Both the position numbers and the translations under genes were made by a program. From Aquimarina sp. Aq107 (GTDB lineage: Bacteria > Bacteroidota > Bacteroidia > Flavobacteriales > Flavobacteriaceae): DNA of 64,000 nt. Where the stretch lies: positions 3,954,501-4,018,500 of the forward strand of contig NZ_OX030782.1 of NCBI RefSeq assembly GCF_943733665.1. The letters run 5' to 3'. This document shows, piece after piece, positions 27,211-36,576 of the stretch (its first letter is position 1; each line of letters starts with the position of its first letter). The notes under the pieces are model-generated. The model was given only the letters and a program-made list of their open reading frames with translations. It had not been told where the DNA came from and did no database searches.

Positions 27211-29883
27211 CTATTTCTTATTTGCAACAATTATTTTATGTGTTTTTACAAAACCATTATTATCAGAAAATTTAATAATATAAATTCCTTCCATATAGGA
27301 GCTCATATCAATTTGGTGGCTATTTTGTTTAACATTTTCAGAAACTAATTTAACTCCTTTAAAATCAAATATTTCAACAGCAACTCCATCCGTACTATAA
27401 ATATTAGATTCAATTTTCATATATATCTGATCCGATACCGGATTAGGGTATAACGTAATTACATAGGGATTAACTTTGTCTATTTCCTGAGACAATAATG
27501 TACTATCTGTATTTTGCTTATTATGCAATTCATTACTGCGATACATACTAGATAGTTCGGGCCACTTTTCATAATACAAAAAATCATATCGTTCATAATA
27601 TTTTAATGCAAGTACATGTTTTTCATTATGTGGTGTTGCTTTTACCGTTAAGTAATCATTTTGAACCCCGTTTAAATACCAATTATCAAGCCTCCCTGTT
27701 CCTGAATTATTCCAGTTTTGCTGAAAATCAGTTCCATTATAATCAGCAGTTGCTGACCAAACATTGTTAATATTTAAAACCTCATCTGTTGGATCTTGAT
27801 CAAAATTACCTATCAATATTTTTTGTTCATTATTTAGAGGTAATATCTGCATATGTGCAAATTTTGAGTCTCCGTATTGACTCCAAACCCAATTCCACTG
27901 AGAAGTATTCGTATTAAATCTCAAAACTGTAACCCAAGTATTTACCCAAGTCAACAATTCATCTGTATTAGTGACAGTAAATTTACCAGGTGTATATCGA
28001 TTCCTATAACTTGCATCCACTCCTCCTATTCTGCCGCTACCACTATTGGTCCAACGTTGGCTAAAAATTCCTCCATCAAAATCAAACAGACTCGACCAAT
28101 TATAGGAGAACCCCAATAGTTCATCTTTTCCATCTCCATCAAAATCTCCTATCTGAAACTGATCCGAGGATCTAATATGCCAGGTAGAAATATTAAAACT
28201 ACCATAATTACTCCATTTAAAATACCATGAATTAGTTGTTGCATCAAATCCTTGTAAGGTTGCCCAAGCATTACTTACAGACATAGACAATAGATCCGTA
28301 ATTCCATCACCATCAAAATCCCCTGTAAAGTGTCTATCACCATCATTCATATACCAAGACCCAATCCATCGACTTCCGTTATTATTCCAGATATCATACC
28401 AGTCTGTTCCTGTATCACACGAAAAATCTTCCATTCCGGACCATGTGGTACTACTCATAAAAAGAAGTTCTTCGTCCGTATCTCCATCAAAATCTCCTAC
28501 CAACTTATGGTCTCCATTATTAAAATACCATCCTCCTAATCTTCTTTTATTTCTTTCATTGGTCCAAGTCATCTCCCAATCATTTCCTACAGTAGAAGAA
28601 TTTATATTATTTAGACAACTACCATACGAAGTGAGATGATTCTGAGTTCTAATTACGCTAGATGGGTTAAAAAAATACCCAGTAGAACCATAGCACATAA
28701 TACCTGGATTTATATTACATTCTGTATTACCAGAAACTTCAAATGGATGAGGCATATCTAATGCATGCCCTATTTCGTGTGCAATCGTCATAAACGCGCT
28801 AGAAACATCACCAATTACCGTACAGGCATAAGTAGGAATGCGACAAACTGTTCCTAAATAAGCAATTCCCCCTACAGTTAAGCTTCCGTTATCATTTTTC
28901 ATACGTCTTAATCCAGTAAATAGCATATTTAGATCTCTATTCACCCCGGCAAAAATCGAAGGACTATTTGCTCTCAATTCTCCCAATCGATCTTCTGCAA
29001 TAATAGATGTATATGGATCTGTACTTGATGTATGTACGTTCTGACCAGTAACACTAAAAAGAATATTAAAATAAATAGAAAAAATTCCTTCTGTTTGGTT
29101 TAACAAGGATAAGATTTTGGCATTAGAACCTCCACTATTTCTATATTTTTGATAGTGTTCATAATCCGCATCGGTTGCGATTTCCAAATATTTTGGTGTA
29201 CAATTTGTTGTACCACTTTTTGCAGTAAAAATTTTACCTCTAATACTGATTTCTTCCTCGTCTTCTATCGCTATAATTACCTGTTGACATGTTCCCAATG
29301 ATTCTTCTTTTAGGTCATTCATTCGGTATACCAACAATAAATTTTTCACTTCATTATTTTTCAAAAAACTACGAGTGGACTCAAAAAACAACCAATCATC
29401 TTTTTCCTTATCATAGATATATCCCCAAAAATTATCTTTTGCGATAGTTACTCTAACTACATTATTTCTGTTTTTATCTGCAAATCCTTTATATGTATCC
29501 ACCTGATCAATAATGTTGGTAGTTTCTACTCGCTCATTAATAATTTCTCCATTAATTGCTTCTACATACTCTGGGCTTCTGATATCATTAGATTGCAACC
29601 TTATTATATATTTCCACTTTTCTGCAGCTATCACTAATTCAGAAACATAATTATCTTTATTAACATGTTTATAAACCTCTTCAAAATTAAAATCAAAAAG
29701 CTCATATCCTTCTAAATACTCTTCTAAACCGGCTACTGTTTCATTAGAAGTTGTTAATTTAAATGTCTTGGGCACATACGTATCGATGTGATCAAAATCA
29801 CTTCCTTCTTTTATCTGTTCTTGTCCATAAAGTATGGTAATCCCAAAACTTATAAACAAGAAATTTTTTATGAATGATTTCAT
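27211..29883 (-). CDS. secreted metzincin metallopeptidase with FG-GAP-like repeats and T9SS sorting domain
   Basis: 890 residues. Signal peptide (FIKNFLFISFGITILYG), pro-region, then a reprolysin-like catalytic domain with FMTIAHEIGHALDMPHP (HExxHxxxxxH zinc site) and the Met-turn in NPGIMCYGS. About 430-760 contain repeats of FDGDTDEELLFM and FDGDGITDLLSM type with W-rich spacers (FG-GAP/VCBS-like). The C-terminus has YPNPVSDQIYMKIES and EGIYIIKFSDNNGFVKTHKI, a type A T9SS sorting domain, so it is exported through the type IX machine. Last gene of a three-gene minus-strand operon. Confidence 0.92.
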   Translation of the reverse strand: MKSFIKNFLFISFGITILYGQEQIKEGSDFDHIDTYVPKTFKLTTSNETVAGLEEYLEGYELFDFNFEEVYKHVNKDNYVSELVIAAEKWKYIIRLQSNDIRSPEYVEAINGEIINERVETTNIIDQVDTYKGFADKNRNNVVRVTIAKDNFWGYIYDKEKDDWLFFESTRSFLKNNEVKNLLLVYRMNDLKEESLGTCQQVIIAIEDEEEISIRGKIFTAKSGTTNCTPKYLEIATDADYEHYQKYRNSGGSNAKILSLLNQTEGIFSIYFNILFSVTGQNVHTSSTDPYTSIIAEDRLGELRANSPSIFAGVNRDLNMLFTGLRRMKNDNGSLTVGGIAYLGTVCRIPTYACTVIGDVSSAFMTIAHEIGHALDMPHPFEVSGNTECNINPGIMCYGSTGYFFNPSSVIRTQNHLTSYGSCLNNINSSTVGNDWEMTWTNERNKRRLGGWYFNNGDHKLVGDFDGDTDEELLFMSSTTWSGMEDFSCDTGTDWYDIWNNNGSRWIGSWYMNDGDRHFTGDFDGDGITDLLSMSVSNAWATLQGFDATTNSWYFKWSNYGSFNISTWHIRSSDQFQIGDFDGDGKDELLGFSYNWSSLFDFDGGIFSQRWTNSGSGRIGGVDASYRNRYTPGKFTVTNTDELLTWVNTWVTVLRFNTNTSQWNWVWSQYGDSKFAHMQILPLNNEQKILIGNFDQDPTDEVLNINNVWSATADYNGTDFQQNWNNSGTGRLDNWYLNGVQNDYLTVKATPHNEKHVLALKYYERYDFLYYEKWPELSSMYRSNELHNKQNTDSTLLSQEIDKVNPYVITLYPNPVSDQIYMKIESNIYSTDGVAVEIFDFKGVKLVSENVKQNSHQIDMSSYMEGIYIIKFSDNNGFVKTHKIIVANKK

Positions 29884-29899
29884 TGCTTAAGTATATTTT

Positions 29900-29934
29900 A
29901 TCCACCTCCATATCTTTTACCTATAGAGGTGGAT
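29900..29934 (-). terminator. intercistronic hairpin
   Basis: ATCCACCTC (29900-29908) and GAGGTGGAT (29926-29934) form a perfect 9-bp stem with a 17-base loop, followed on the minus strand by AAAATATA rather than a T-tract. It stands between the CILP-like gene and the metallopeptidase gene and may attenuate the transcript or protect it from decay. Confidence 0.45.
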
Positions 29935-29941
29935 TGTTATA

Positions 29942-31072
29942 TTAATTATTTATGGTCCAAACCCCAAGATCTGTACATCCAGAAGGATTCATTGTCACTG
30001 TAGACAAGTCTATAATAGATGTATGAATTGGTCCTCCAGGGATACATAAACACAAACAAGCATTTAATTGAAATACGCTATCAGGACATACCCAAAACTC
30101 TACAAATCCATTTGCATCTGGCGTAAAATGTCCAGAAAAACCATTATACGTAAGTCCGGTAGCCCACACATAACATCCTGGGTCACCATTCGTATATACA
30201 ACCTGTACACGTACACATACTAACGCATTTGCACAAGGATCATCCGCATTCCAAGAACTATTAACCGATGTAATCTCTCCTCGTAAAACATTTCCTTGGT
30301 TAATCAAAACTCCAGAGATATCCCAGTATCCTGTATCTCTATTTAGCTCATATAAATTGACTTGTTCTGGAGTATTTTCTGTCCGTATGGGAAATGAAGT
30401 ATCAATAGCAACGCCTTCGGCCAAATCTAAAGGAATATTTTCTTCAGGAATTGTTGCTGTTATTTCGATCATACCGAAAGAAGTTAACGGATATAGAGTA
30501 CCATCTTCTTCGTTTTCTGCAATGTAACTTCCTGGAGCACTTCTTAACTCTAACTGATTTGTTATATCTATATAAGTTGCTCTAATCTCTACTAAACCAT
30601 TGTAAGGTTTTCCTTTATAACTGAATGCATTTGGCGGTATTGTTATCTGTCCATCAGAAGCTACAGAGATTTCTGCTCCTTTTTTAGAATCAATCACATG
30701 AGCTTTAGCTCTTTCTTTCATCAAAACGAACAATTTTGTGTTTTCTTCAATTACTTTAGATACAGTCACAAAACCCTGATGTTCTATAGTTAATACATCA
30801 CCAAGACTAAAACTATTTTCTTTTAAGATAAAGCTTCCTTCTGCATCACTTATTCCTATTATTTTTCCTTTAAGTTTTATCGTTGCATTATCTATTGGTT
30901 TATTATTTGTAGTCTGAAGCGTTCCACTCAGTCGATCTAATACTCCTTCTTTTTTCAAAGTGGTTTCCAATACAACCTCCTTTTCTGATGCTGTAAACTC
31001 ATCATTACAAGCATAAAAAAAGGTTATAATTGCTAGCAAAGTGATCAAAAAAAATGATTTTAAATTTTTCAT
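29942..31072 (-). CDS. lipoprotein with carboxypeptidase-regulatory and CILP/FAM171-like domain
   Basis: 376 residues. The lipoprotein signal ends in TFFYAC. About 50-115 is a carboxypeptidase-regulatory-like fold (LSGTLQTTNNKPIDNATIKL, ISDAEGSFILKENSF). About 130-260 (GQITIPPNAFSYKGKPYNGL, VEIRATYIDITNQ, LYPLTSFGMIEITA) resembles the conserved region of CILP and FAM171-type proteins. A Cys-rich C-terminal part follows (WVCPDSVFQLNACLCLCIPG). No enzymatic motif. It sits 30 bp after the T9SS protein gene and before the metallopeptidase, so the three likely form one surface system. Confidence 0.75.
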   Translation of the reverse strand: MKNLKSFFLITLLAIITFFYACNDEFTASEKEVVLETTLKKEGVLDRLSGTLQTTNNKPIDNATIKLKGKIIGISDAEGSFILKENSFSLGDVLTIEHQGFVTVSKVIEENTKLFVLMKERAKAHVIDSKKGAEISVASDGQITIPPNAFSYKGKPYNGLVEIRATYIDITNQLELRSAPGSYIAENEEDGTLYPLTSFGMIEITATIPEENIPLDLAEGVAIDTSFPIRTENTPEQVNLYELNRDTGYWDISGVLINQGNVLRGEITSVNSSWNADDPCANALVCVRVQVVYTNGDPGCYVWATGLTYNGFSGHFTPDANGFVEFWVCPDSVFQLNACLCLCIPGGPIHTSIIDLSTVTMNPSGCTDLGVWTINN

Positions 31073-31102
31073 TTATTCTATATTTTAAGTTGATTTAAAT
31101 CT

Positions 31103-33016
31103 TTATTGTATTGCTAACTGTTGGGTTATTATTTCACCAGAATTTCTTATAATTCTAACAAAATACATTCCTTTAGAAACCCTAGAATCAATCTCCAAAA
31201 GGATGTTTTCTTTCTGAACTGAAAAAGATAACGAGGTACTTTTTCCAGAAAGCTCCACCAGTTCTATACTTTTAATTGGATCATTAAAAGATCTCGAAAT
31301 GGTAAGTGTATTTCCTGACTGTACCGGATTAGGATACATCTCTAACTTAGATAGATCGGTATTTTTATCATCTGAAGAATTCTCTCTTTCATATTCTTCA
31401 TATAGTTCATAAATAGCACCCGAATTAACTAACTCATTAATTTCTTTGGTATAAGCACTATCTGGCTCAAAAGGATACTCTTTAGTTTCTAAAATAAAAC
31501 CTCCAATATTATTTTCACTTTCTTGTATCTGAACTCTAAAATATTTTCTAGTTTCTTGCCATTCTTTGCAATCATTCCAGATTCCATGCTTCACATAATA
31601 CCAGGTATTTATTAAAAGTCCTTGAAAAGAAGCCACATCAGAATTACAGCAAAATCCACTGATTACATTATGGTTTACATCATACACCTGCCATCCATGA
31701 TATACTGAAACTGGATTGCTATCTGCCTGTACATTTACACTTACCTGACCATTAAAATTAGAACTTACACTTAATGCAAAATCAGCAGTGTATCCAGCCC
31801 AACTAACAGAACTAGGAATAATTTTTCTAGTTTCTTGCCACGGATAACAATTTTCATCAGCATCTTTCCAAACTCCATGTTTGATATAATAATTTTTAGT
31901 TCTACTTAGTCCACTAAAAGTAACTGTTGTTCCACCTTGGATAGGTCCTATTTGCGTACCTCCATTAGCAATAGAAGTTGGTGTTTCGAATAATCCCCAC
32001 CATTGATACGCATTTGGGTTTGTTGCTGTTACCTGTACTGTAATGGTTCCATTACCAGCACAGCTAGTATTCATGATAAAATTAGAATCCAATCCTACAT
32101 TAGGCAATACTGTAAATCGCTTGGTTAAAGGCAACCATCCGATACAATCATTACCCAATGCTACTTTGATTTCATATTCATATCCAGCTTCAAAATTCAC
32201 ATTATTACCGGCAAATAGTGTCGTTAAATTAACTGTTTGCAATTGTCCTGTAGTCCAACCTAATCCAGATACGTACTGAAAACTACCTGTACTTCCCGTA
32301 GGTCTTCTCCAAGCATCTATAAAATAACGAACCTCTCCCTGAGAAGCGCTTCCGTTTAAGAGAATTGTCTCTCCATCACAAAAAGTATCTTTAGTATTAG
32401 CATCAGTATCTTCAAAATGAAAATCTACTTCAAGATTTTGTTCTTCAATCACGATATCATCAATTGCCATTTCTGCCTGCTTCACTCCTCCTGTATATAG
32501 CGGATTTATTAAAAGTCTAGCATAGTTTGCATTGGGTGTAAATGTAGTTGTAACCAAATGCCAGTTATTTCCTAAATATGTGCCTATGGTATTAGAAAAA
32601 ATAGTTTGTTCATTAAGAATAGTACCGTTCTGGAAATTAACAGCTCTTACATTTATAGTACCGTGATCACTTATGTCCTGATTACCTCTATCATTAGTCC
32701 TTACTTTAAAAGAAACTGCATAACATTTTCCGGTCTCAAATGCGATAGGAGTTTGTATACTTTCATAATGATTAGTGGAACCTCCTGACCACATCCAAGC
32801 ATGTGGATTAGACGATACGCCGTGCAATGAAGGACTCCCAGAAAAGGAGTTCCAATTAGGAACGCAATTATTGCTGGTGGTAGTAAACGCAAAACTATAA
32901 TCATTACAATTTGTATTGTAATTAGAAAAATCTCCGTTAGTAACAAGATTTTGTGCTACCCCCAAGTTAACCGACACTATTGTAAAAAATAGTAGTAAAA
33001 TATTTTTAAAATTCAT
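31103..33016 (-). CDS. T9SS-exported adhesin/lectin-like protein
   Basis: 637 residues. Signal peptide (NILLLFFTIVSVNLGVAQ). About 25-200 is a carbohydrate-binding-like jelly roll (LVTNGDFSNYNTNC, CYAVSFKVRTNDRGN, AEMAIDDIVIEEQN). Two or three Ig-like or hemagglutinin-type repeats follow with a shared pattern (SRTKNYYIKHGVWKDADENC, INTWYYVKHGIWNDCKEW). The C-terminus is a T9SS sorting domain (MYPNPVQSGNTLTISRS, KGMYFVRIIRNSGEIITQQL). First gene of the operon, with the GGTAACAT motif 131-140 bp upstream. Confidence 0.82.
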   Translation of the reverse strand: MNFKNILLLFFTIVSVNLGVAQNLVTNGDFSNYNTNCNDYSFAFTTTSNNCVPNWNSFSGSPSLHGVSSNPHAWMWSGGSTNHYESIQTPIAFETGKCYAVSFKVRTNDRGNQDISDHGTINVRAVNFQNGTILNEQTIFSNTIGTYLGNNWHLVTTTFTPNANYARLLINPLYTGGVKQAEMAIDDIVIEEQNLEVDFHFEDTDANTKDTFCDGETILLNGSASQGEVRYFIDAWRRPTGSTGSFQYVSGLGWTTGQLQTVNLTTLFAGNNVNFEAGYEYEIKVALGNDCIGWLPLTKRFTVLPNVGLDSNFIMNTSCAGNGTITVQVTATNPNAYQWWGLFETPTSIANGGTQIGPIQGGTTVTFSGLSRTKNYYIKHGVWKDADENCYPWQETRKIIPSSVSWAGYTADFALSVSSNFNGQVSVNVQADSNPVSVYHGWQVYDVNHNVISGFCCNSDVASFQGLLINTWYYVKHGIWNDCKEWQETRKYFRVQIQESENNIGGFILETKEYPFEPDSAYTKEINELVNSGAIYELYEEYERENSSDDKNTDLSKLEMYPNPVQSGNTLTISRSFNDPIKSIELVELSGKSTSLSFSVQKENILLEIDSRVSKGMYFVRIIRNSGEIITQQLAIQ

Positions 33017-33126
33017 TGTATTAGTTTTAAAAGAAATGCCTACTCATACGCTTTTCGGCTGCCGCGTTTCGCTTCACAAAAAATTATACAGGTTGATCAG
33101 ACCGAGAAACAATTGCTTATTTGGTA

Positions 33127-33156
33127 GGAGGAGTATATTTATCTCTAAATGTTACC
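33127..33156 (-). promoter_or_regulatory. ECF-type promoter candidate, T9SS/CILP/metallopeptidase operon
   Basis: GGTAACATTT read on the minus strand from 33156 to 33147, with TAC at bases 22-24 of the motif as in the copies at 55941 and 60470. It lies 131-140 bp before the operon's first ATG. Confidence 0.6.
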
Positions 33157-34070
33157 CTGGGTTTTTATTTTTTTGAAATAGATGATTTTTCGTAATGAAT
33201 CATCAGTGAGATACATCTAAGAATACGTGTATCAATCTGGAGAAAAGAAAAGCAGAAATGAGATGAGTACGAAACCAGAATGTGGAATCATTATATTCGA
33301 GTTATGTAATTATTTTGAATTAGACTTTATTTAACTTACTAAATGTGTTCTTTTAAAATGGTTAATTATAAAATCACTCACAACTTTGATGTTTTCTACT
33401 AATATAAAAAGCCAGGTAAGTCGCCTTGAAACATCTTTCGTAGAAAAATAGTTGTGGCAGAGATTAAATTCCATAATCACGGATCTAAAGCGGATAGTTT
33501 GTTTACAGTTATCCTGGAGAGGAATAAAGGGTTGTTTAAAAGATTATTGAAATAGATTTGATAAACTGGTACATTCTTTGGGCAGCTGATCTTGTTGTGC
33601 GTATTTTATTGTGTGAATTAGTCCACCTATTGGTGGGGTTCTTAAATTTTTGAAAATACACCTTAATTTGAGTCTAAATTCTATCAATAGTTCTATTATG
33701 TTTCTATGTATTGTTTAATGTGAAATAGGAAGGGTGTATGATTAGGGAATTCTATCTGTTTTCATTATATTTTATGGTATTAGTATGAGATAGAAGGAAA
33801 ATTTTAGATTTTATTTAGGTTTTATTTGGAATTTGACGAAATTTACCAGTATTTAACGGTTTTTACAATCATAAATATCAACAAATTCATGTTAAGAACT
33901 TCGAAAGTACTGATTTTGTTGATGTTTTCGGGTTCATCAAGATAAACAAAATGGTTAATGAAAAGGAAAGATTTTTATTTGTTCAATACAATTTTTCTTT
34001 TATATTGCAACTGTATTATTCCCATAAAGGGATGAACAAAAAGTCATATTCAAGTAGACTTTAAAAATAA
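33157..34070. other. long AT-rich stretch without genes
   Basis: About 0.9 kb with stops in every frame and no credible ORF on either strand. I see no repeats, RNA gene or remnant that I can name. It leads into the hairpin cluster at 34071. Confidence 0.6.
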
Positions 34071-34220
34071 AAAAGGAGATGCTGTGAACACCTCCTTTTG
34101 AATCGATGAGAACTTAAGAACTCTAATGTGGTTCTTAAATTGTAGTAATATATATTGGTTACTACATGTCATCTACGCAACTTATGAAGAATTCTAACAA
34201 GGCTGCCAATTGGTAGCCTT
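34071..34220. ncRNA. candidate structured RNA or folded DNA: four consecutive stem-loops
   Basis: Four hairpins in 150 bases: AAAAGGAG/CTCCTTTT (34071-34099), TTAAGAAC/GTTCTTAA (34114-34138), TGTAGTAA/TTACTACA (34141-34166) and AAGGCTGCC/GGTAGCCTT (34199-34220, one G-U pair). Arms 2 and 3 are perfect 8-bp stems only two bases apart. No ORF runs through. No known RNA family is recognised. It lies about 480 bp before the first copy of the cassette-array repeat. Confidence 0.35.
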
Positions 34221-34896
34221 ACTCACTTGCGATACACAAAGATCAAAAAATGTGTTAGAAGTTTCACAAAAAGTTAGCAAACGTTTTCAACAAAGTTTTC
34301 AACACGGCGGGTATTATCGATAGAACTGATTATTAATAAAATTACCGTAAATTACTGATTATCAAATATTTATTTAAAAAAATAAGATGTTTACAATACT
34401 ATTAACAACCTCAAAAATCACTTATTTTTCGACTACTGCCAAAGCTTTTTGCTTATAAAAATAGAAAATCAAAAAACCTTTAATTTTACTGCAAAACCAC
34501 AAGTTAATAAACGTAAATAAAAATTACTCTTTTAAGTAAAAACTTGATTTTCAAGTACCTGTTGTTGAATTATGTATTAATTATGACGATGTTGTAATTC
34601 GATAAAAGAAATTTTCCTTATTAATTGAAATCTTATATACTTAATATATTGTTGTTTTAATGAATTTGTAGCTGGAAACTGTAGAATATAACCTATCCAG
34701 TTCAATAAAACGGTTCAATTCCTAAGTTTACCAAATAACACTTAAATGAACTAGTATGTTATTTGGATATGCAAGTATAAGTGCCCCATCTCAAAAATTT
34801 GATTTACAAAAAGTCTATTACAAAAATTACATAAAAAAATGAGGGAAAAAATAGTCTTGTAATTTTATTTTGTTAATTTAGAAGTAACAAAATTAT

Positions 34897-34940
34897 AAAC
34901 CACCCCATGTCTGAAGATTTCTTCGGATATGGGGTGGTTT
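34897..34940. terminator. 20-bp stem-loop with tetraloop
   Basis: AAACCACCCCAT (34897-34908) pairs with ATGGGGTGGTTT (34929-34940), and the inner bases also pair (two G-U) up to an ATTT loop, giving 20 pairs in 44 bases. There is no T-tract directly after either arm. It lies between repeat copies 1 and 2, before the 39-aa ORF: a terminator or a folded recombination element. Confidence 0.5.
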
Positions 34941-35002
34941 ATTAAAATTATCCCCCTATAAGAATCATTGGATGAAATATTAACTAAAAGTCTAATTAAA
35001 GA

Positions 35003-35122
35003 ATGAGAGATATGAAATGTAAAAAATGTGGAGAAGTTATTTTTTATGTAATAGAAGAAGGGCCAATAATTGAATGCACTATTTATGGTAATGTAAATAT
35101 TGTTGACTATAACAAAAATTAA
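35003..35122 (+). CDS. tiny zinc-ribbon-like protein, 39 aa
   Basis: ATG at 35003, reading MRDMKCKKCGEVIFYVIEEG and ending YNKN with the stop inside the array repeat. The CxxC knuckle (MKCKKCGE) suggests half a zinc ribbon; a third Cys comes later in IIECTIYG. First ORF of the array. Too short to judge by codon use. Confidence 0.4.
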   Translation: MRDMKCKKCGEVIFYVIEEGPIIECTIYGNVNIVDYNKN

Positions 35123-35173
35123 AGTTAAATAAAACGATACATTATTAATTAAATCTATAAGCAAAATTTATTT

Positions 35174-35647
35174 ATGAACCCTTATGAAGAAATAAAATAC
35201 TTGAGAATCCATGTCATTGATAGTTGTATAGAAGTTGAAACCCACATCTCTATTTTACTAGGAGCTATCATAAAAATAGATTGGGAGAATTCAAGAACTT
35301 TAGGCCATAAGTCAGGCGGTTTAAGTTTTAATCAAAAAGTTTATATGATACAAGATATAGAATCTATATCCAATGAAATGGTTAATAAATTTACTTGTCT
35401 AATGAGGATTAGAAATAAATTTGCTCATGTAGCTGCTATAAATACTTTTGAACGTTTGTTCGCTAATACTAAAGTAGGTAAAGAAGTACAAAAAAACTTA
35501 ATTAAATGGTATGGAGATACATTTAAAAAGGATAATTATAAATCAGAAGAGCAATGGTATTTAAGACTATTTGATCTATTGCAAGATGAGTTAATTGGTT
35601 TTTTAGTTGATATACAATATGAATACCATGTAAAGGGATTTAATTAA
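35174..35647 (+). CDS. HEPN-like / MltR-like helical protein
   Basis: 157 residues, all-helical, no signal peptide. MRIRNKFAHVAAINTFERLF contains R-x4-H (RNKFAH), the RNase signature of HEPN domains, and the surroundings resemble MltR-type proteins. HEPN proteins often act as RNases in conflict systems; no nucleotidyltransferase (MNT) partner is adjacent. Array cassette flanked by repeat copies. Confidence 0.5.
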   Translation: MNPYEEIKYLRIHVIDSCIEVETHISILLGAIIKIDWENSRTLGHKSGGLSFNQKVYMIQDIESISNEMVNKFTCLMRIRNKFAHVAAINTFERLFANTKVGKEVQKNLIKWYGDTFKKDNYKSEEQWYLRLFDLLQDELIGFLVDIQYEYHVKGFN

Positions 35648-35743
35648 GAAGAATCTCATGATATAAGATCGACAAATTATGAGAATGATAATAAAGACAA
35701 TCCAAAATAAGTAAATTAAAGTTCAATATAACGATAATTAATA

Positions 35744-36142
35744 ATGAGTATTTTATTTATTTTAATCGGAGCTGTTATCGGAATAATTATTTTGGGCATA
35801 GGAATTGTTTATTTGCGATATTTTATTCCATTGCGTCCACAAGAAAATGGATTTGAATATGTATATGTAAATAGTGATGGAACTGTACGAGAATTATATG
35901 ATGATGAGATTGAATATTTGAATGAGAAATTTAATCCAACTGATAGCGCAAGACCGTATATTAAAAGTAGATGTAAATCATTAGCCCCAGATCAAAAAAT
36001 GTCAGGTTTTATACAACGGAAAAGAGTTCCAAGAAAAGTGGAAATAAAAAACGTTGTGCGGCAAAGTATCATAAAAAAAACAGAACACGAAGTTGATGAA
36101 ACGGGAGCTTCAGGTATATTTACGAAGTCACCAAATTTCTAA
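35744..36142 (+). CDS. small membrane-anchored protein, unknown
   Basis: 132 residues. One N-terminal membrane helix (ILFILIGAVIGIIILGIGIVYL) then a polar cytoplasmic part with RPYIKSRCKSLAPDQKMSGF and many basic residues. I do not recognise the family. Array cassette with the repeat 8 bp before its ATG. Confidence 0.5.
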   Translation: MSILFILIGAVIGIIILGIGIVYLRYFIPLRPQENGFEYVYVNSDGTVRELYDDEIEYLNEKFNPTDSARPYIKSRCKSLAPDQKMSGFIQRKRVPRKVEIKNVVRQSIIKKTEHEVDETGASGIFTKSPNF

Positions 36143-36178
36143 TTTAGCTTTTAGAGTAAAAGTTCAATAAAACGATAC

Positions 36179-36505
36179 ATGAAATTCAATAAGTTATTAG
36201 CATTGATTGGAGAGTTCAGGGAAAAACCTTGGGAATTTCGTATGAAACTTTTTAGTTTGGATTACGCTAGTAATTGGAGTGGAGGGATTTGGAGCCCAAC
36301 AAACAATTATATAGAAGTTTCTAGTTGTTTAACTGCGTTTTCTGATTTAGAAAACATTCAAATAAATCCAATTGAAGATAGGTATATAGGAAGATTAGTT
36401 CCTAATAGAATTTATGATCATACTCAGGATGTTTGCGATATACTAAAACATCATGATCTGGAATATGAAATACAAGAAAAAATAATATTAATAAAAGTTC
36501 AATAA
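36179..36505 (+). CDS. small hypothetical protein, 108 aa
   Basis: MKFNKLLALIGEFREKPWEF, SLDYASNWSGGIWSP, then an acidic beta/alpha part ending KIILIKVQ. Soluble; size and composition resemble immunity proteins of polymorphic toxins, but there is no specific match. Its TAA stop lies inside the following array repeat. Confidence 0.5.
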   Translation: MKFNKLLALIGEFREKPWEFRMKLFSLDYASNWSGGIWSPTNNYIEVSSCLTAFSDLENIQINPIEDRYIGRLVPNRIYDHTQDVCDILKHHDLEYEIQEKIILIKVQ

Positions 36506-36576
36506 AACGATTATAATAGATAAAATTACACGAAATACAAAGGACATACATCCTTTATATTTTTGTTGCGGCACAT

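Noticed and set aside
34865..35164. 99-aa ORF on the minus strand
   Set aside because: It runs through the 20-bp hairpin and an array repeat, lies opposite the zinc-ribbon ORF and has composition typical of antisense AT-rich DNA.
35174..35647. HEPN/MNT toxin-antitoxin pair
   Set aside because: No nucleotidyltransferase gene (GSx10DxD motif) on either side.
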